This document shows, in pieces, positions 1 through 10,681 of a DNA stretch of 64,000 nucleotides. The DNA is from Ichthyophis bannanicus (Eukaryota > Chordata > Amphibia > Gymnophiona > Ichthyophiidae): contig CM066035.1 of assembly GCA_033557465.1 (NCBI GenBank), positions 923,514,522-923,578,521 on the forward strand. The letters run 5' to 3'. The number at the start of each line of letters is the position of its first letter. Within the stretch, counting starts at the first letter, position 1. A program made the position numbers and the translations under genes. Below the pieces are notes generated by a model. It searched no databases, was not told where the DNA came from, and was given only the letters and a program-made list of their open reading frames with translations.

Positions 1-446
1 TCCAGGGTTTAAAATACAAAAAAAAAAAAAAAAACACCCCTAGGCTTCGGTTAAAGTAAGCGCTATATGGAAGCCGCATTGCTGTTTAGCGAGTGAGCTT
101 TCTGCTAGAGAAGTATGCAATGTTCTTTTTCGTTCGTTCATTTCTGTTTCTAGTCATAGGTGTTAAGCTGCTTGGCCAAGAGGAGACTGGAGCAGGAACA
201 GCAGGGGGAGTGGCTAAGCCTGTCATCATAGAAAAACTTAGTTTTCAGTCCTCAGCTGCTGAACGGGATTGACAACCCTACCGTTCCCTGGACTGGCCCA
301 GAGAGAACTCAAGGAAAGACAATTAGCAGGTAAGACCTAATTTCTCCTTTCTGTAGACTGCTGTGTCGAACTTTGTGTTTCTCTGCAAGTGGCATGTCTG
401 TTCTTTGTTAGATATTTTTTTAATAAACTATTTATTTGTCTTACAG

Positions 447-672
447 GTATGATGCATTATGCATCCTCCTTCGTCACAGCAAGAATGTGCGTTGTTGGTT
501 TGCACACAATGTCCTTTTTGCTTATGCAAATCGCTTCTCTGAGTATCTTCTGGAGTGCCCTAGTGCAGAAGTGAGAGGTGCATTTGCAAAGCTTATAGTA
601 TTTATTGCACATTTCTCATTGCAAGATGGCCCTTGTTCTTCACCTTTCACATCTCCTGGTCCTTCAAGTCAG
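447..672 (+). CDS. USP9X: USP9X internal coding exon (upstream exon of the pair)
   Basis: The exon encodes about 75 residues that I recognise as part of the large deubiquitinase USP9X, from [13 protein letters not shown] through [20 protein letters not shown] to PGPSSQ. This lies in the helical region outside the catalytic USP domain. It is preceded by a pyrimidine-rich tract ending in TTACAG and followed by the donor GTATTG. The first exon base completes a codon (phase 2) and the last codon CAG is complete (phase 0), which matches the next exon starting GCC-TAT-GAT. USP9X removes ubiquitin from substrates in the cytoplasm. A short stretch in the middle ([14 protein letters not shown]) seems to differ slightly from the mammalian protein as I remember it. 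The assignment is from recall of the family, not a search. Confidence 0.93.
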
Positions 673-2599
673 GTATTGATCCTCTTTCTATAGTTTCTAC
701 ATTAAAAGCCTGTAGAGAGAATATCGTTTGAATATTTCAGTTATCAACTTAAGTAGAAATCTGTTCTTTGTAGGAGTTTGTAATCCATCCTGAGCGCCTC
801 AGAGTTGTTTCAGAATATAAATGTGCTATTAAATTATATTGCTCAGAATATGGGGAAGTTAGATTTTAGATATAGTTAGAGAGGTCAGGTAACCACAGAA
901 ATGATCAGTTTAGCAGCAGTAGCATCTGGATAGTGCTGCTGAATATCTCCACAGACCACTTCAGCGCGTCCAAATTAGTGTGGCAGGATGTTCGCTGCTA
1001 GTGACTAATCCAGGTAGCAGCAGGAAATTCCGTCCATATGCAGATAGCTTATCTGTATAACTTAAGGCAGCCAAAAGAGATGTCCTAAGTGCTATCTGGA
1101 TAAGGTTCTTGACACTATCCAGATAGTGGCCAGTGCTACTCTGTTGGGATATTCAGTGCCAACTGTTCTGGATGCCAGCGCTGAATATGTAGATTATATT
1201 TAAATGCCATGACGGACTGCCGTGCTATTTTATATCTGGCACATTGAAAATCAGCCCAAGGGGGGGGGGGGAGGTGTGTATACATATATATATTAGTAGT
1301 AGTTGGTATTTTTCTGGAACAAATAAGATTGAATCATTTGCACAATTGGATGCATCAAGCATTCAGGATTAAGTGTAAAGTTGAGTATGCATGGCCCTTC
1401 CTGTGCACAGTGATCTACTCAGTCTCGGGGGTGGGGGTCTATTTTTTGGCCAGACAGGAAATAAAACTCTCTTCTTACTGAGGAAATCTTTTTTCTATTG
1501 GCATTTATTCATTGTTTTAAAAAATTAATAAAAATAAACTATATATTTAATATTTCCCTGCAGAAAATGTCACAGTTGAGGTTCAGAGCCTTCCCTCCAT
1601 GTATTAGAAACATCTAGAATGTCATCACATATTCTAGATGCCTTATAAGCCTCAGTGCAGACCATACCAGGCTAAGTATAAGCATTGAGGAAAGATGTCA
1701 CCATGAGCTTGAAACTATCGCTTTGATCAGCTCTGCAATCATGAAAGAGAGTCCTGCTTGCACAGGAGGAGGAAAGAATATCTGTGCAAAGATAGGTTGA
1801 CGCACTCTTCAGTAGGTCCTCTTGTGCAGATGTTGCCTCTACCTTCATGCACAGTGCCTTTGAATCTGTCCGCAAAGGAGCACACCAGGGTCCTTCTAAG
1901 GTGGTGTATGCCTCAACCCAGATGTCCAGGCTAAAGCGCAGATCTTTATTTCATTCCACTAGAATCCTCTGTAGATGAAGGGAAAATATTCTATGGGCAT
2001 TCCCTCTTGGTACCCGCCCCGCCCCCCCCAATCCCTGCTCACAGTGAATCTCCTGCAAAGGTACAGTATCTCTTACCTGAAATTCATTCAACATGTCTCC
2101 AGAGAGTTGCCCCATGTTCTACAACAGGAGGCAGAATCTCAGATGTATTTGGCCTCTTGAAGTTCATAGAGGTACCAAAGGCCACAGTAGCTCTTCACAA
2201 CAGCATCATTTGTAACAAGTCCCACTCACAATATAGCCTGTTTCTAAAAAGATGAGCTTAAAGTATAAAGTACAGCTAACACCTGGGTTCAGTGAAGTCC
2301 ATTGTTCTCATTCTTTGGTAGTTAATTGGCAATAAAGAAGACTTAGAAATGCAGATGATTTTCTAATGTGCTACCTGGTTTGATATATACACACAGTTTT
2401 TCAGTGTGTTGAAGACTTCATCCATTCTACCTCCCCAGTCACAGTGTGAACTGAAAGCAAATTTTGTGAAGACTGATGAGTGTGGAATATATTTTATGAC
2501 TTCATATGATACATTCAGCATCTCTTAAATAATCTCTGCTTCTGCCATGATCAGGCTTGTGTGGCTGTGTACTTCAGGTCTGCATGAAGAAATTCATAT
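673..2599. other. USP9X intron, no gene seen
   Basis: No coding or RNA gene is supported here. About 870-1250 looks like a degenerate repeat with scattered ATCTGGAT/ATCCAGAT motifs in both orientations, possibly an old MITE. A run of 12 G at 1260-1271 is followed by a TA-rich stretch. The short open frames around 1672-2255 show no recognisable protein. Confidence 0.6.
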
Positions 2600-3560
2600 T
2601 CCATATTGTCCTGCTAAACCAGTCCAGACAAGTGGGTTGTGTTCCCCTACCAGCAGATTGGTGGAGACAAAGAACCAATGAAAAGCCCAGGTTTCGATGA
2701 CGACATTATTTTATTTTTTTTATTTATTCTCTTATATACCGCGCTATTCTGCATCAGTGCGGTTTACATTGAACAAACTGAAATTACATTGAACAGGGCA
2801 TTATAACTTGGTGATAACTATTTTACAGGGCACATGAGCTATGGAGGGCACAGGGAACATGAGCTATGGAGGGTTAAGTGGCTTGCCCAAGACCACAAGG
2901 AGCACCTGTGGGACTAGAAACCCCAGTCCTTCCGGCCCAAGGTTGCTGTCCTCTAGTGGGATTTGAACCCCTGACCTTCCGGCCTGAAGTACCTTGCCCC
3001 AACCACTAGGCTACTCCTCCACTCCACATTACTCCGGTGCCTCTATTCACCTCAGCTACTAGAGATCTCCTCAGTATTTCTTTGTTTCCAGCAGATGGTG
3101 AATTAATTTTCTCCTCTCTGAAGAAAATCTGAGAATTGAGAGGAAAAGATTGATTAAACACTCGTGAATGACCAACTTGAGGGTGATGCTCTCACTTGGA
3201 CATGACGTGGGAGGCTCCACTAGAATGCGGTCTTTTTGGTAGCCATAGGAGGAGGGAAAATTGTTTCAGCTCCATGCTCTTATCATGATAAGGGCCAGTT
3301 GAGCAGCCACAAATTGGAAAGATCTGGAAGAGTGCAGCAGCCTCACACAACCTCAACACCTCCTCCCTCCTCCTCTGTTGCCACCTGCTCTGGCTCCTGA
3401 AGATTGCAGAAGGCTCAGAGGGATCTGCCTGCCAGCCACCTTAAACACAGTGCTGCAAAAGCCAGTGAAATAGTATCATGGAAGTAGAGTTGAGCCTGAC
3501 ATGGATTCTCTTCCTGGAGCTCTCAGAGGGTGAGTCCAAGGCCTTGATTTCATCATTGTC
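2600..3560. repeat. Possible old transposon terminal region, split by a SINE
   Basis: 2600-2709 (CTAAACCAGTCCAGAC, then CCTACCAGCAGATTGG) and 3026 onward (TTTCCAGCAGATGGTGAA) read as one dispersed-repeat terminal region interrupted by the SINE at 2710-3025. It may be the left end of the old DIRS whose gag remnant lies at 3990-5250. However, its terminus does not match the junction-like sequence near 34737, so this link is weak. Confidence 0.35.
2710..3025 (-). mobile_element. tRNA-headed SINE, minus strand
   Basis: Read on the minus strand, it starts with a tRNA-like head: an A-box-like TAGCCTAGTGGTTGG and a B-box GGTTCAAATCC. A body containing the complement of CTTGCCCAAGACC follows. It ends in a stem-like tail (TGTAAACCGC ... 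GCGGTATATAA) followed by AAATAAAATAAA. It is flanked by a short target duplication ACATTA (2703-2708 and 3026-3031). The copy at 19485-19775 is full length and very similar, and 14968-15132 is a related tail-only copy. Confidence 0.85.
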
Positions 3561-3989
3561 CTTGTTGTGAGGGCTCCCGATTCCATCTGTGTGGGACACA
3601 ATTCAGGGTAAACTGCTAATGACTTTTGGCACAGTGTGGGTTTTTTTTGCATGTGTTAGCAATGTTTTCTACTGTTGTGCACTTGGTGGTCATGCAGTCT
3701 TGTACGCATGTTTTGCCCAGGTGTCTCCAACACACGTTCCTACACTAGTGCTTGTAATGCACAATGCAGTAAAAGTGCTGGCAACGCATGCCACAGTAAA
3801 GGCGCAGTTAACATGCACCTTTGGGCTGCCGCAGCCTTAGCATGCGCTGTTGTGATACTTGCCTTAACACTGTCTTCTAGGAAACCTTGTTTCACCTATG
3901 GCGGTTGTGCCCCCTAGTGTTGTGGGGTCATTTCCAACAGGAGAGTTTCTGGACTCCGGATTGTCCTCCCTGTAATTCTTTCTTTTTTG

Positions 3990-5250
3990 CAGCAGGCCTG
4001 GTCCTTCTGGCATGGAAATTCAGACCCTGCGGCATCTGAGTGCCCCCCCAGGCACAGTGTCATGTGGGGTAGGCAAATGGAGGCCCTCTTTGATTACCTT
4101 TGGCTAAGCATCCCTGGTGTGGGGCACCTTCTGAAGATGGGGAACAGCTGCGAGCTTCTGAGATTTTTGACTATGACTTGGATTCAGATGACTCGATACT
4201 GGACTCTGTCATGGATGTAGAGGTACTCTCACCTTCAGAAGATTGTGAGGAGGCTGGTGTGATCCACCTATTCCAGAAGGGGAGTGGCAGCATTGATTTT
4301 TAGGGTCTTGTCTGCCTTGAACGTGATGGATGCTTCCGACACAGAGCAGGAGCAGAAAGTACATCTGCTTCTTCAAGGGGTGCCAAAATCCACTACTATG
4401 TTCCCGTTCTCGGATGTGATCAAGGATATGATCTGGTCGGAGTGGGACTCTCCTGCCTGAAGGGTTAAGGGTGTGTAAGAAAATCTCCACTCTCCCAGAG
4501 GAGGCGAGCGTTGAGTGGTTTGGTATTCCCAGGGGATGCGCAGGTCACAGTAGTTACCAGACGGACCACCATTCCTGTGGAAGGTGGATTGGCCTTAAAA
4601 GATTTTCTGAACCGTATGGTGAATTCATTGTAGAGGAGTCAGTTCGCCATGGTGGTGGCTGTTCTGCAGCTGGCAGTATGTAGCAGCCTGATGTCTCGAA
4701 CCCTGCTCCAGTGGATTCAGTCTCTTCCACCAGATGATTCTACCCCTCTTTTAGAGTCTCTACTATGGCCTTCCTTTCTGATGCCATGTATGCCCTGGTA
4801 CATTTGGCGGCCAGGGATGGTGCCCTGCCAACTAAATCATGGTGCTGGATTTGTTACTGACACTAAGCAGCAGACACATCTTCCACAGCCTGATTGGCCC
4901 AACTGGCTTTTCAGGGAAGCTTCTGTTTGGAGCCGATATGGAGAAGCTGTTGGAAGGACCTGGCCAAGCCAAAATCTTACTGCCTTCTGGAAGACAGGTC
5001 TAACGGACCTGTGAAGTGGGCCAGTACTTCTTCTTGTCAGCCTTCGCCAGTCCACCAAGGGCACACTTGTCAGATTCATGGGGTTCTCAAGACTCTCATT
5101 CTCAGTCCTTTCGTGGAGCACATGGGCCCAGGGACTCAGTCCCTTCCAGAGGAGGACCCTCCCGGGCTGTGCAATGAAGGTTTGGGGGCCCATTCCCTGG
5201 TTCCTTCAGTTGGAAGGCAGGTTTTGCCTTTTCTTTCAGGAATAGACATA
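3990..5250 (+). pseudogene. Decayed gag of old DIRS element G
   Basis: Broken reading frames resemble the gag of another DIRS lineage. There is an acidic stretch around 4160-4250 (DYDLDSDDSILDSV), a TTIPVEGGLALKDFL segment near 4560-4620, and a VCSSLMSRTLLQWIQSLP segment near 4680-4730. The last part, VGRQVLPFLSG (about 5210-5245), aligns with the start of the RT ORF in younger elements (PGRLAHFAPRW). The following RT residues continue only at 24262, so the old CR1 H split this gene. Many stops and frameshifts are present, so it is non-functional. Confidence 0.6.
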
Positions 5251-5270
5251 GGTTACTAAGGATTGCTGCG

Positions 5271-5822
5271 TTCTAGACACCATTCATAACATAACGTGGT
5301 AACGTAACATAATATATGACTGCAGATAAAGACCAGTATGGTCCATCTAGCCTTCCCAGTGTTTAGAGTAGGTGTACCTGCTGCTCTGTACAGGTCACCC
5401 ATCTCTGTTGAAGTATAAGAAATAGTTATGTTTATTTTGATTTTATCCTTTGCTATAAAGGGATCTACTGTGTCTGTTCCATGCCATTTTGAATTCTATC
5501 ACTGTATTTGTCCCCACCGCCTCTATCGGGAGGGCATTCCAAGCATCCACTGTCCTTTCATTGAAAAACTATTTTCTGACATTGCTTTTAAATTTACCTC
5601 TTTGCAGCTTCATGTTATGTTCTCTGATCTTACAGCTTCCCCTTTTTTTGAAAAAGGTTTGTTCATTAATACCCTTTAAGTATTTAAGTCTGTATCATAT
5701 CTCCCCTGTCCCTCTTCTCCTCTATACATATTTAGGTCTTAAAGTCTCTTCTCATATATCTTCTGGCGCAGGCCCCAAAGCATTTTGGTCGCCTTCCTCT
5801 GAACCATTTCAAGACTTTTTAT
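5271..5822 (-). mobile_element. Old CR1 LINE (H), 3' part
   Basis: The minus strand encodes the C-terminal tail of a CR1 ORF2 (KSLEMVQRKATKMLWG, then an RYDTDL-type end) followed by a 3' UTR that ends near 5271-5280. The element continues at 18745-18790 and 22089-24261. The text flows across the junctions: CAAGACTTTTTA here joins ATCCTTTTAGAGATATAGTC at 18745, as expected for CR1. Decayed, with no open frame. Confidence 0.8.
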
Positions 5823-5988
5823 TTCTCCAGGACCAAGCAGGAAGTCAGTCCTCACATATGGGTGACGTCGGCGTCAACGGAGCCCCCATGCGGAGCATTT
5901 CCCCAGCTTTCAAAGAAAGCCTTTGGGAATGCAGGCACACATGCGCGGTCCCCTTCCCGCCCAAAGGTGCTATCTTGCTCAGTCTTCT
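5823..5988 (+). repeat. Left inverted terminal repeat of DIRS A
   Basis: About 165 bp that pair, inverted, with 17092-17251, from CTCCAGGA...CAGGAAGTCAGTCCTCACATATG to ATCTTGCTCAGTCTTC. In this family the left repeat is expected to carry the promoter for the element's RNA. A TTTTTTCCGCGGAGCCCTAC block follows it directly and is shared with C and E. Confidence 0.88.
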
Positions 5989-6228
5989 TTTTTCCGCGGA
6001 GCCCTACGGATGCCTGTCCTTGACACCCGTGAAAAAAGCTGATTTTTCTGCGTTGGGTCGAGTTTTTTCTTCGGTTCGATGTTGGTTCCTTTCCCGCCTG
6101 GACTCAGTACACCGGTGCCGAGCCCGGATCTCTTTTTTCAATTTTTGTCCTTAGAGACTGCGTTCGCGCCTTTTTTCTTTTCCCTGGCAGCCCAATTTTT
6201 TGATCTTGCAGGGGCCCTTTTTCCCCCG

Positions 6229-6262
6229 ATGGCTGCCAGTGGCTTTAAGAAGTGTGATCAGT
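6229..6262 (+). pseudogene. First codons of DIRS A gag, cut off by CR1 insertion
   Basis: The gag start codon is at 6229 (MAASGFKKCDQ), preceded by CCTTTTTCCCCCG exactly as in DIRS E. The frame is broken at about 6262 by the CR1 insertion and resumes at 11798 with the CTGATGTCTCTCACCGACAC segment. Confidence 0.85.
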
Positions 6263-6441
6263 TCATAAGAACATATAAGAACATAAGATATGCCATACTG
6301 GGTCAGACCAAGGTCCATCAAGCCCAGTATTCTGTTTCCAACAGTGGCCAATCTAGGTCATACGTACCTAGCAGTTTCCCCAAGGGACACAGGTTCCACA
6401 ATGCTTGTATTGGTTCAAGCATTGATATCCTGGGTCCCTTC

Positions 6442-9405
6442 TTAATAATGGTTTATGGACCTTTCCTCCAGGAACTTGTCCAAACCTTTTTTAAACCCAG
6501 CTACACTAACAGCCTTTACTACATCCTCCGGTAACAAATTCCAGAGTTTGATTACACGTTGAGTGAAAAAATATTTTCTTTTATTAGTCTTAAATAGTTT
6601 ACCCTGTAGCTTCATTGCATGTCCCCTAGTCTTTCTATATTCTGATAAGGTAAACAATCGATCTACGTTTACCCGTTCCACTCCGTTCATTAATTTATAG
6701 ACTTCTATCATATCTCCCCTCAGCCGTCTCTTTTCCAGGTTAAAGAGCCCCAACCTTTTTAGCCTTTCTTCATAGGAGTAGCCTTCCATCCCCTTTACCA
6801 TTTTGGTGGCTCTTCTCTGAACCTTTTCTAAAATCGCTATATCCTTTTTAAGATACGGCGACCAGAATTGCACACAATATTCAAGGTGCGGTCTCACCCT
6901 GGAACGATATAGAGGCATTATAATATCTTTTGTTTTATTTTCCATTCCTTTCCTTATCATACCTAGCATTCTATTTGCTCTCTTGGCCGCCGCTGCACAC
7001 TGGGCCGAGGGTTTTAACATGGTATCCACAAGGACGCCTAAATCTTTTTCTTGGGTGGTGGTTCCTAATGTGGAACCTTGCATCGTGTAACCATAGTTTG
7101 GGTTGTTCTTCCCTAGGTGCATAACCTTGCACTTCTCCACATTAAATTTCATCTGCCATTTTGATGCCCAGTCTTCCAATTTATCAAGATCCTCTTGCAA
7201 TTTTCCACAATCCTCCTGGGTTTTAACAACTTTAAATAGTTTTGTGTCATCAGCAAATTTGATAACCTCACTCGTTATTCCACTTTCCAGGTCATTTATG
7301 AATATGTCAAAAAGCAGCGGACCCAGCACAGATCCCTGGGGTACACCACTATTCACCTTTCTCCATTGGGAAAATTGGCCATTTAGCCCTACTCTCTGCT
7401 TTCTATCTTTTAACCAGTTCCTGATCCACAGTAGTACACTGCCTCCTATCCCATGACTCTTTAGTTTTGCCAAAAGTCTCTCATGAGGGACCTTGTCAAA
7501 GGCTTTCTGAAAGTCCAGATACACAATATCAACCGACTCACCTTTGTCCACCTGTTTATTCACTCCTTCAAAAAAACATAACAGATTAGTAAGACAAGAT
7601 CTTCCTTGTCTAAAGCCATGTTGGCTGTCTCCCATTAGGTCATGACTATCTATATGCTGAGTAATTTTATTCTTTATGATGGTTTCTACCATTTTTCCCG
7701 GTACTGATGTCAGGCTCACCGGTCTGTAGTTTCCCGGATCACCCCTCGAACCCTTTTTAAAAATTGGTGTTACATTGGCGATCCTCCAATCCTCAGGTAT
7801 TAGAGATGATTTTAATGATAGTTCACAGATTACTGATAGCAGGTCTGCAATCTCAAATTTCAGTTCTTTCAACACCCTTGGATGTATACCATCCGGCCCA
7901 GGTGATTTGCTACTCTTCAGTTTATCTAATAGTTGTAGGACATCTTCCCGATGTATCGATATTTCCTTCAATTCTTCCACACCTTTAAATACCACTTCAG
8001 TCGTGGGTAACATCCCTACATCTTCCTCAGTAAAGACCGAAGCAAAGAATTCATTCAGTCTCTCCGCTATCGCCTTGTCGCCTCTTAGTGCTCCTTTAAC
8101 CCCTTTATCATCTAATGGACCAACTGACTCTCTCACGGGTTTTTTGCTACGAATGTACTTGAAAAGGTCTTTATTTCGCATTTTTGCTTCCGCAGCAAGC
8201 TTCTTCTCAAATTCTCTCTTTGCCTGCCTTATCAATGCCTTGCATTTGACTTGCCAGTGCTTGTGCTGTTTCCAGGTTTCATCATTTGGCTCTTTTTTCC
8301 ATTTCTTGAAAGATGCTTTTTTGGCAACAACAGCCTCTCTGACCTCAGCTTTAAACCATGCTGGCAATTTTTTGGACTTCCTTCCACTTTTCTTAAAGCG
8401 TGGAATACAGCTGGTCTGGGCTTCCAAGATAGTATTTTTCAACAACACCCAAGCTTGATGTACGTCTTTAACCTTTGCAACTGCTCCTTTTAGTTTTTTC
8501 TTAACTGTTTTCCTCATTCTATCATAGTCTCCCTTTCGAAAGTTAAGGGGTAGTACTGTGGATTTCCTTACTATCCCTCCTCCACTAATTAAATCAAAGG
8601 CGATCATGCTATGATCACTATTGCCAAGTGGCCCCAACACCCTTATCTCTTGCACTACATCTGGTGTTCCACTAAGGACTAGGTCTAATATTGCTTCCCC
8701 TCTGGTCGGTTCATGAACCAGCTGCTCCAAGAAGCAGTCATTTATTTCATCTAGGAACTTTATCTCCCTAGCATGTCCTGTTGTGACACTGACCCAGTCG
8801 ATGCCGGGGTAATTGAAATCACCCATTATTATTACTGCACTGTAACTTTTGCTAGCTTCCTTGATTTCTTTGAGCATTTCATCATCCATTTGTTCATTCT
8901 GGCCAGGCGGACGATAGTACACCCCCACTGCCATCGCCTTCCCCTTTTTACATGGAATTTCAATCCATAGAGATTCTACAGCAAATTTTGTTTCTTGCAA
9001 AACTTTAATCCTTTCTGACTCAATGCCCTCTCTAACATAGAGCGCAACCCCTCCACCAATTTGATCAGCTCTATCATTTCGATATAGTTTGTACCCAGGT
9101 ATCACAGTGTCCCACTGGTTGTCCTCCTTCCACCATGTCTCTGATATTCCAATCATATCTAACCTCTCGTTTAGTGCTATATATTCTAACTCTCCCATCT
9201 TGTTTTGTAGACTTCTAGCATTTGCATACAAGCATTTTAGAGACTGTATTTTATTCATATTAATTTGGCTATTGGTAGACATGGGTAATTTGGGATCTTT
9301 AAGTTCTGTCTTCTCCATACTCGAGGGCATTTGGGCTACTTTACTCTTTTTTGGAACCTCTCTGCTTTTTGTAGTATCCTTCAAGGATACATTCTTCCGA
9401 ACCAT
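6442..9405 (-). CDS. CR1 ORF2: endonuclease and reverse transcriptase
   Basis: An intact frame of 987 residues. The apurinic-like (EEP) endonuclease spans about residues 55-270, with the ANARSLQNK, ISETWW (about 88), MGDFNYPGIDW (about 198) and SDHSMIAFD (about 265) motifs. The reverse transcriptase spans about 480-760, with VYLDFQKAFDKVPH (about 628), SGVPQGSVLGPLLF and the catalytic FADD (about 718). The C-terminal RVRPHLEYCVQFWSPY region is typical of CR1. The protein nicks target DNA and primes cDNA synthesis there. The start chosen is the first Met, 36 bases after the ORF1 stop. Length and motif order match full-length CR1 ORF2. Confidence 0.95.
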   Translation of the reverse strand: MVRKNVSLKDTTKSREVPKKSKVAQMPSSMEKTELKDPKLPMSTNSQINMNKIQSLKCLYANARSLQNKMGELEYIALNERLDMIGISETWWKEDNQWDTVIPGYKLYRNDRADQIGGGVALYVREGIESERIKVLQETKFAVESLWIEIPCKKGKAMAVGVYYRPPGQNEQMDDEMLKEIKEASKSYSAVIIMGDFNYPGIDWVSVTTGHAREIKFLDEINDCFLEQLVHEPTRGEAILDLVLSGTPDVVQEIRVLGPLGNSDHSMIAFDLISGGGIVRKSTVLPLNFRKGDYDRMRKTVKKKLKGAVAKVKDVHQAWVLLKNTILEAQTSCIPRFKKSGRKSKKLPAWFKAEVREAVVAKKASFKKWKKEPNDETWKQHKHWQVKCKALIRQAKREFEKKLAAEAKMRNKDLFKYIRSKKPVRESVGPLDDKGVKGALRGDKAIAERLNEFFASVFTEEDVGMLPTTEVVFKGVEELKEISIHREDVLQLLDKLKSSKSPGPDGIHPRVLKELKFEIADLLSVICELSLKSSLIPEDWRIANVTPIFKKGSRGDPGNYRPVSLTSVPGKMVETIIKNKITQHIDSHDLMGDSQHGFRQGRSCLTNLLCFFEGVNKQVDKGESVDIVYLDFQKAFDKVPHERLLAKLKSHGIGGSVLLWIRNWLKDRKQRVGLNGQFSQWRKVNSGVPQGSVLGPLLFDIFINDLESGITSEVIKFADDTKLFKVVKTQEDCGKLQEDLDKLEDWASKWQMKFNVEKCKVMHLGKNNPNYGYTMQGSTLGTTTQEKDLGVLVDTMLKPSAQCAAAAKRANRMLGMIRKGMENKTKDIIMPLYRSRVRPHLEYCVQFWSPYLKKDIAILEKVQRRATKMVKGMEGYSYEERLKRLGLFNLEKRRLRGDMIEVYKLMNGVERVNVDRLFTLSEYRKTRGHAMKLQGKLFKTNKRKYFFTQRVIKLWNLLPEDVVKAVSVAGFKKGLDKFLEERSINHY

Positions 9406-9440
9406 GCGCTCTTGGGCGACTGTCGGCTTTCCCCTATTAT

Positions 9441-10361
9441 CTAGTTTAAAAGCTGCTCTATCTCCTTTTTAAAGGTTAATGCCAGCAGCCTGGTTCCATC
9501 CCGGTTAAGGTGAAGCCCATCCCTTCGGAAGAGCCCCTCCTTTCCCCAGAATGTTCCCCAGTTCCTAACAAATCCGAACCCCTCATCTCTGCACCATTGT
9601 CTCATCCACGCATTGAGACTCCGGAGCTCTGCCTGCCTATTGGGTCCTGCACGTGGAATGGGAAGCATTTCGGAGAACGCTACCCTGGAAGTTCTGGATT
9701 TCAACTTCCTACCTAAAAGCCTAAATTTAGCTTCCAGAACCTCCCTACCACATTTTCCTATGTCATTGGTACCAACATGTACCAAGACAGCAGACTCCTC
9801 CCCAGCACTATCTAAGACCTTATCTAGGTGGCGTGTGAGGTCCGCTACCTTCGCACCAGGCAGGCATGTTACCAGGCGATCCTCACGTCCACCAGCCACC
9901 CAGCTATCTACATGCCTAATGATCGAATCACCAACTATAACTGCTGTCCTAACCCTTCCCGCATGGGCACTTGGCCCTGGAGAAACCTCCTCGGTGCGAG
10001 AGGGGTTTACATCACCTGGAGGACAGGTCCTAGTTACAGGATCACTTCCTGCCACACCAGGGTGATGCTCTCCTGTCACGTGACCTCTCTCCTCCATGGC
10101 AACAGGGATGCTGCCAGACTGGAGGTGGGACTTCAGGACTATATCCCTGTAGGTCTCGTCTATGTACCTCTCTGTCTGTCTTATGTTTTCCAAGTCTGCT
10201 ACTCTAGCCTCTAGAGAACGGACTTGTTCCCTGAGAGCAGAGAGCTCCTTGCACCTAGTGCACACGTAAGACCTCTCACCAGCTGGGAGAAAATCATACA
10301 TGTGACACTCAATGCAAAAGACTGGAAAGCCCACATCCCGCTGCTGGACTGCTGTCTGCAT
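9441..10361 (-). CDS. CR1 ORF1: zinc-finger/esterase protein
   Basis: An intact frame of 306 residues. The N terminus has paired CxxC motifs (C16/C19 and C34/C37), a PHD/zinc-ribbon-like module, then a short predicted coiled coil (about 38-60, LREQVRSLEARVADLEN). The C-terminal half is an SGNH-type esterase: VIVGDSIIRHV with the nucleophile Ser, HVGTNDIG with the Asn, and RDGLHLNRDG with the Asp/His pair. CR1 ORF1 proteins of this design are thought to bind RNA or lipid and assist retrotransposition. ORF2 follows 36 bases downstream on the same RNA. Confidence 0.92.
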   Translation of the reverse strand: MQTAVQQRDVGFPVFCIECHMYDFLPAGERSYVCTRCKELSALREQVRSLEARVADLENIRQTERYIDETYRDIVLKSHLQSGSIPVAMEERGHVTGEHHPGVAGSDPVTRTCPPGDVNPSRTEEVSPGPSAHAGRVRTAVIVGDSIIRHVDSWVAGGREDRLVTCLPGAKVADLTRHLDKVLDSAGEESAVLVHVGTNDIGKCGREVLEAKFRLLGRKLKSRTSRVAFSEMLPIPRAGPNRQAELRSLNAWMRQWCRDEGFGFVRNWGTFWGKEGLFRRDGLHLNRDGTRLLALTFKKEIEQLLN

Positions 10362-10681
10362 CTTAGTTTTAAGTTTGTGTTTAGATCTTTAAGTTCTATA
10401 TGTACTAAAGGGTGCAATGGATATTTATACCACTAAAACTGTACCTAAGAAGTTTAATATACCTTGTTCACCTGAAGCTTAATTAATCTCAGGTCCTTGG
10501 TGTATGACTGATTTGGGTAATGAGCTTCACCTGAGAGCACCTCCTGTCTTTTAAGTTGTGCAAGTACCTATAAAGCTGTGATTTTCCCAGGGGAGGGTGG
10601 GTGTGGGGAGGGAGGGAGGGATATATCACTTATTAAAAAAGGGCTGCTACACAGTACCTTGTCCTGCGCTGCTGAGGAAAA

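Noticed and set aside
1672..2255. Short open frames in the first intron as small genes
   Set aside because: No start context, splice pattern or similarity; expected by chance.
3560..3980. Conserved element or gene in the ACACACGTTC/GTAATGCACA-rich region
   Set aside because: Short repeats of TGCA type only; no coding or structural signal I can support.
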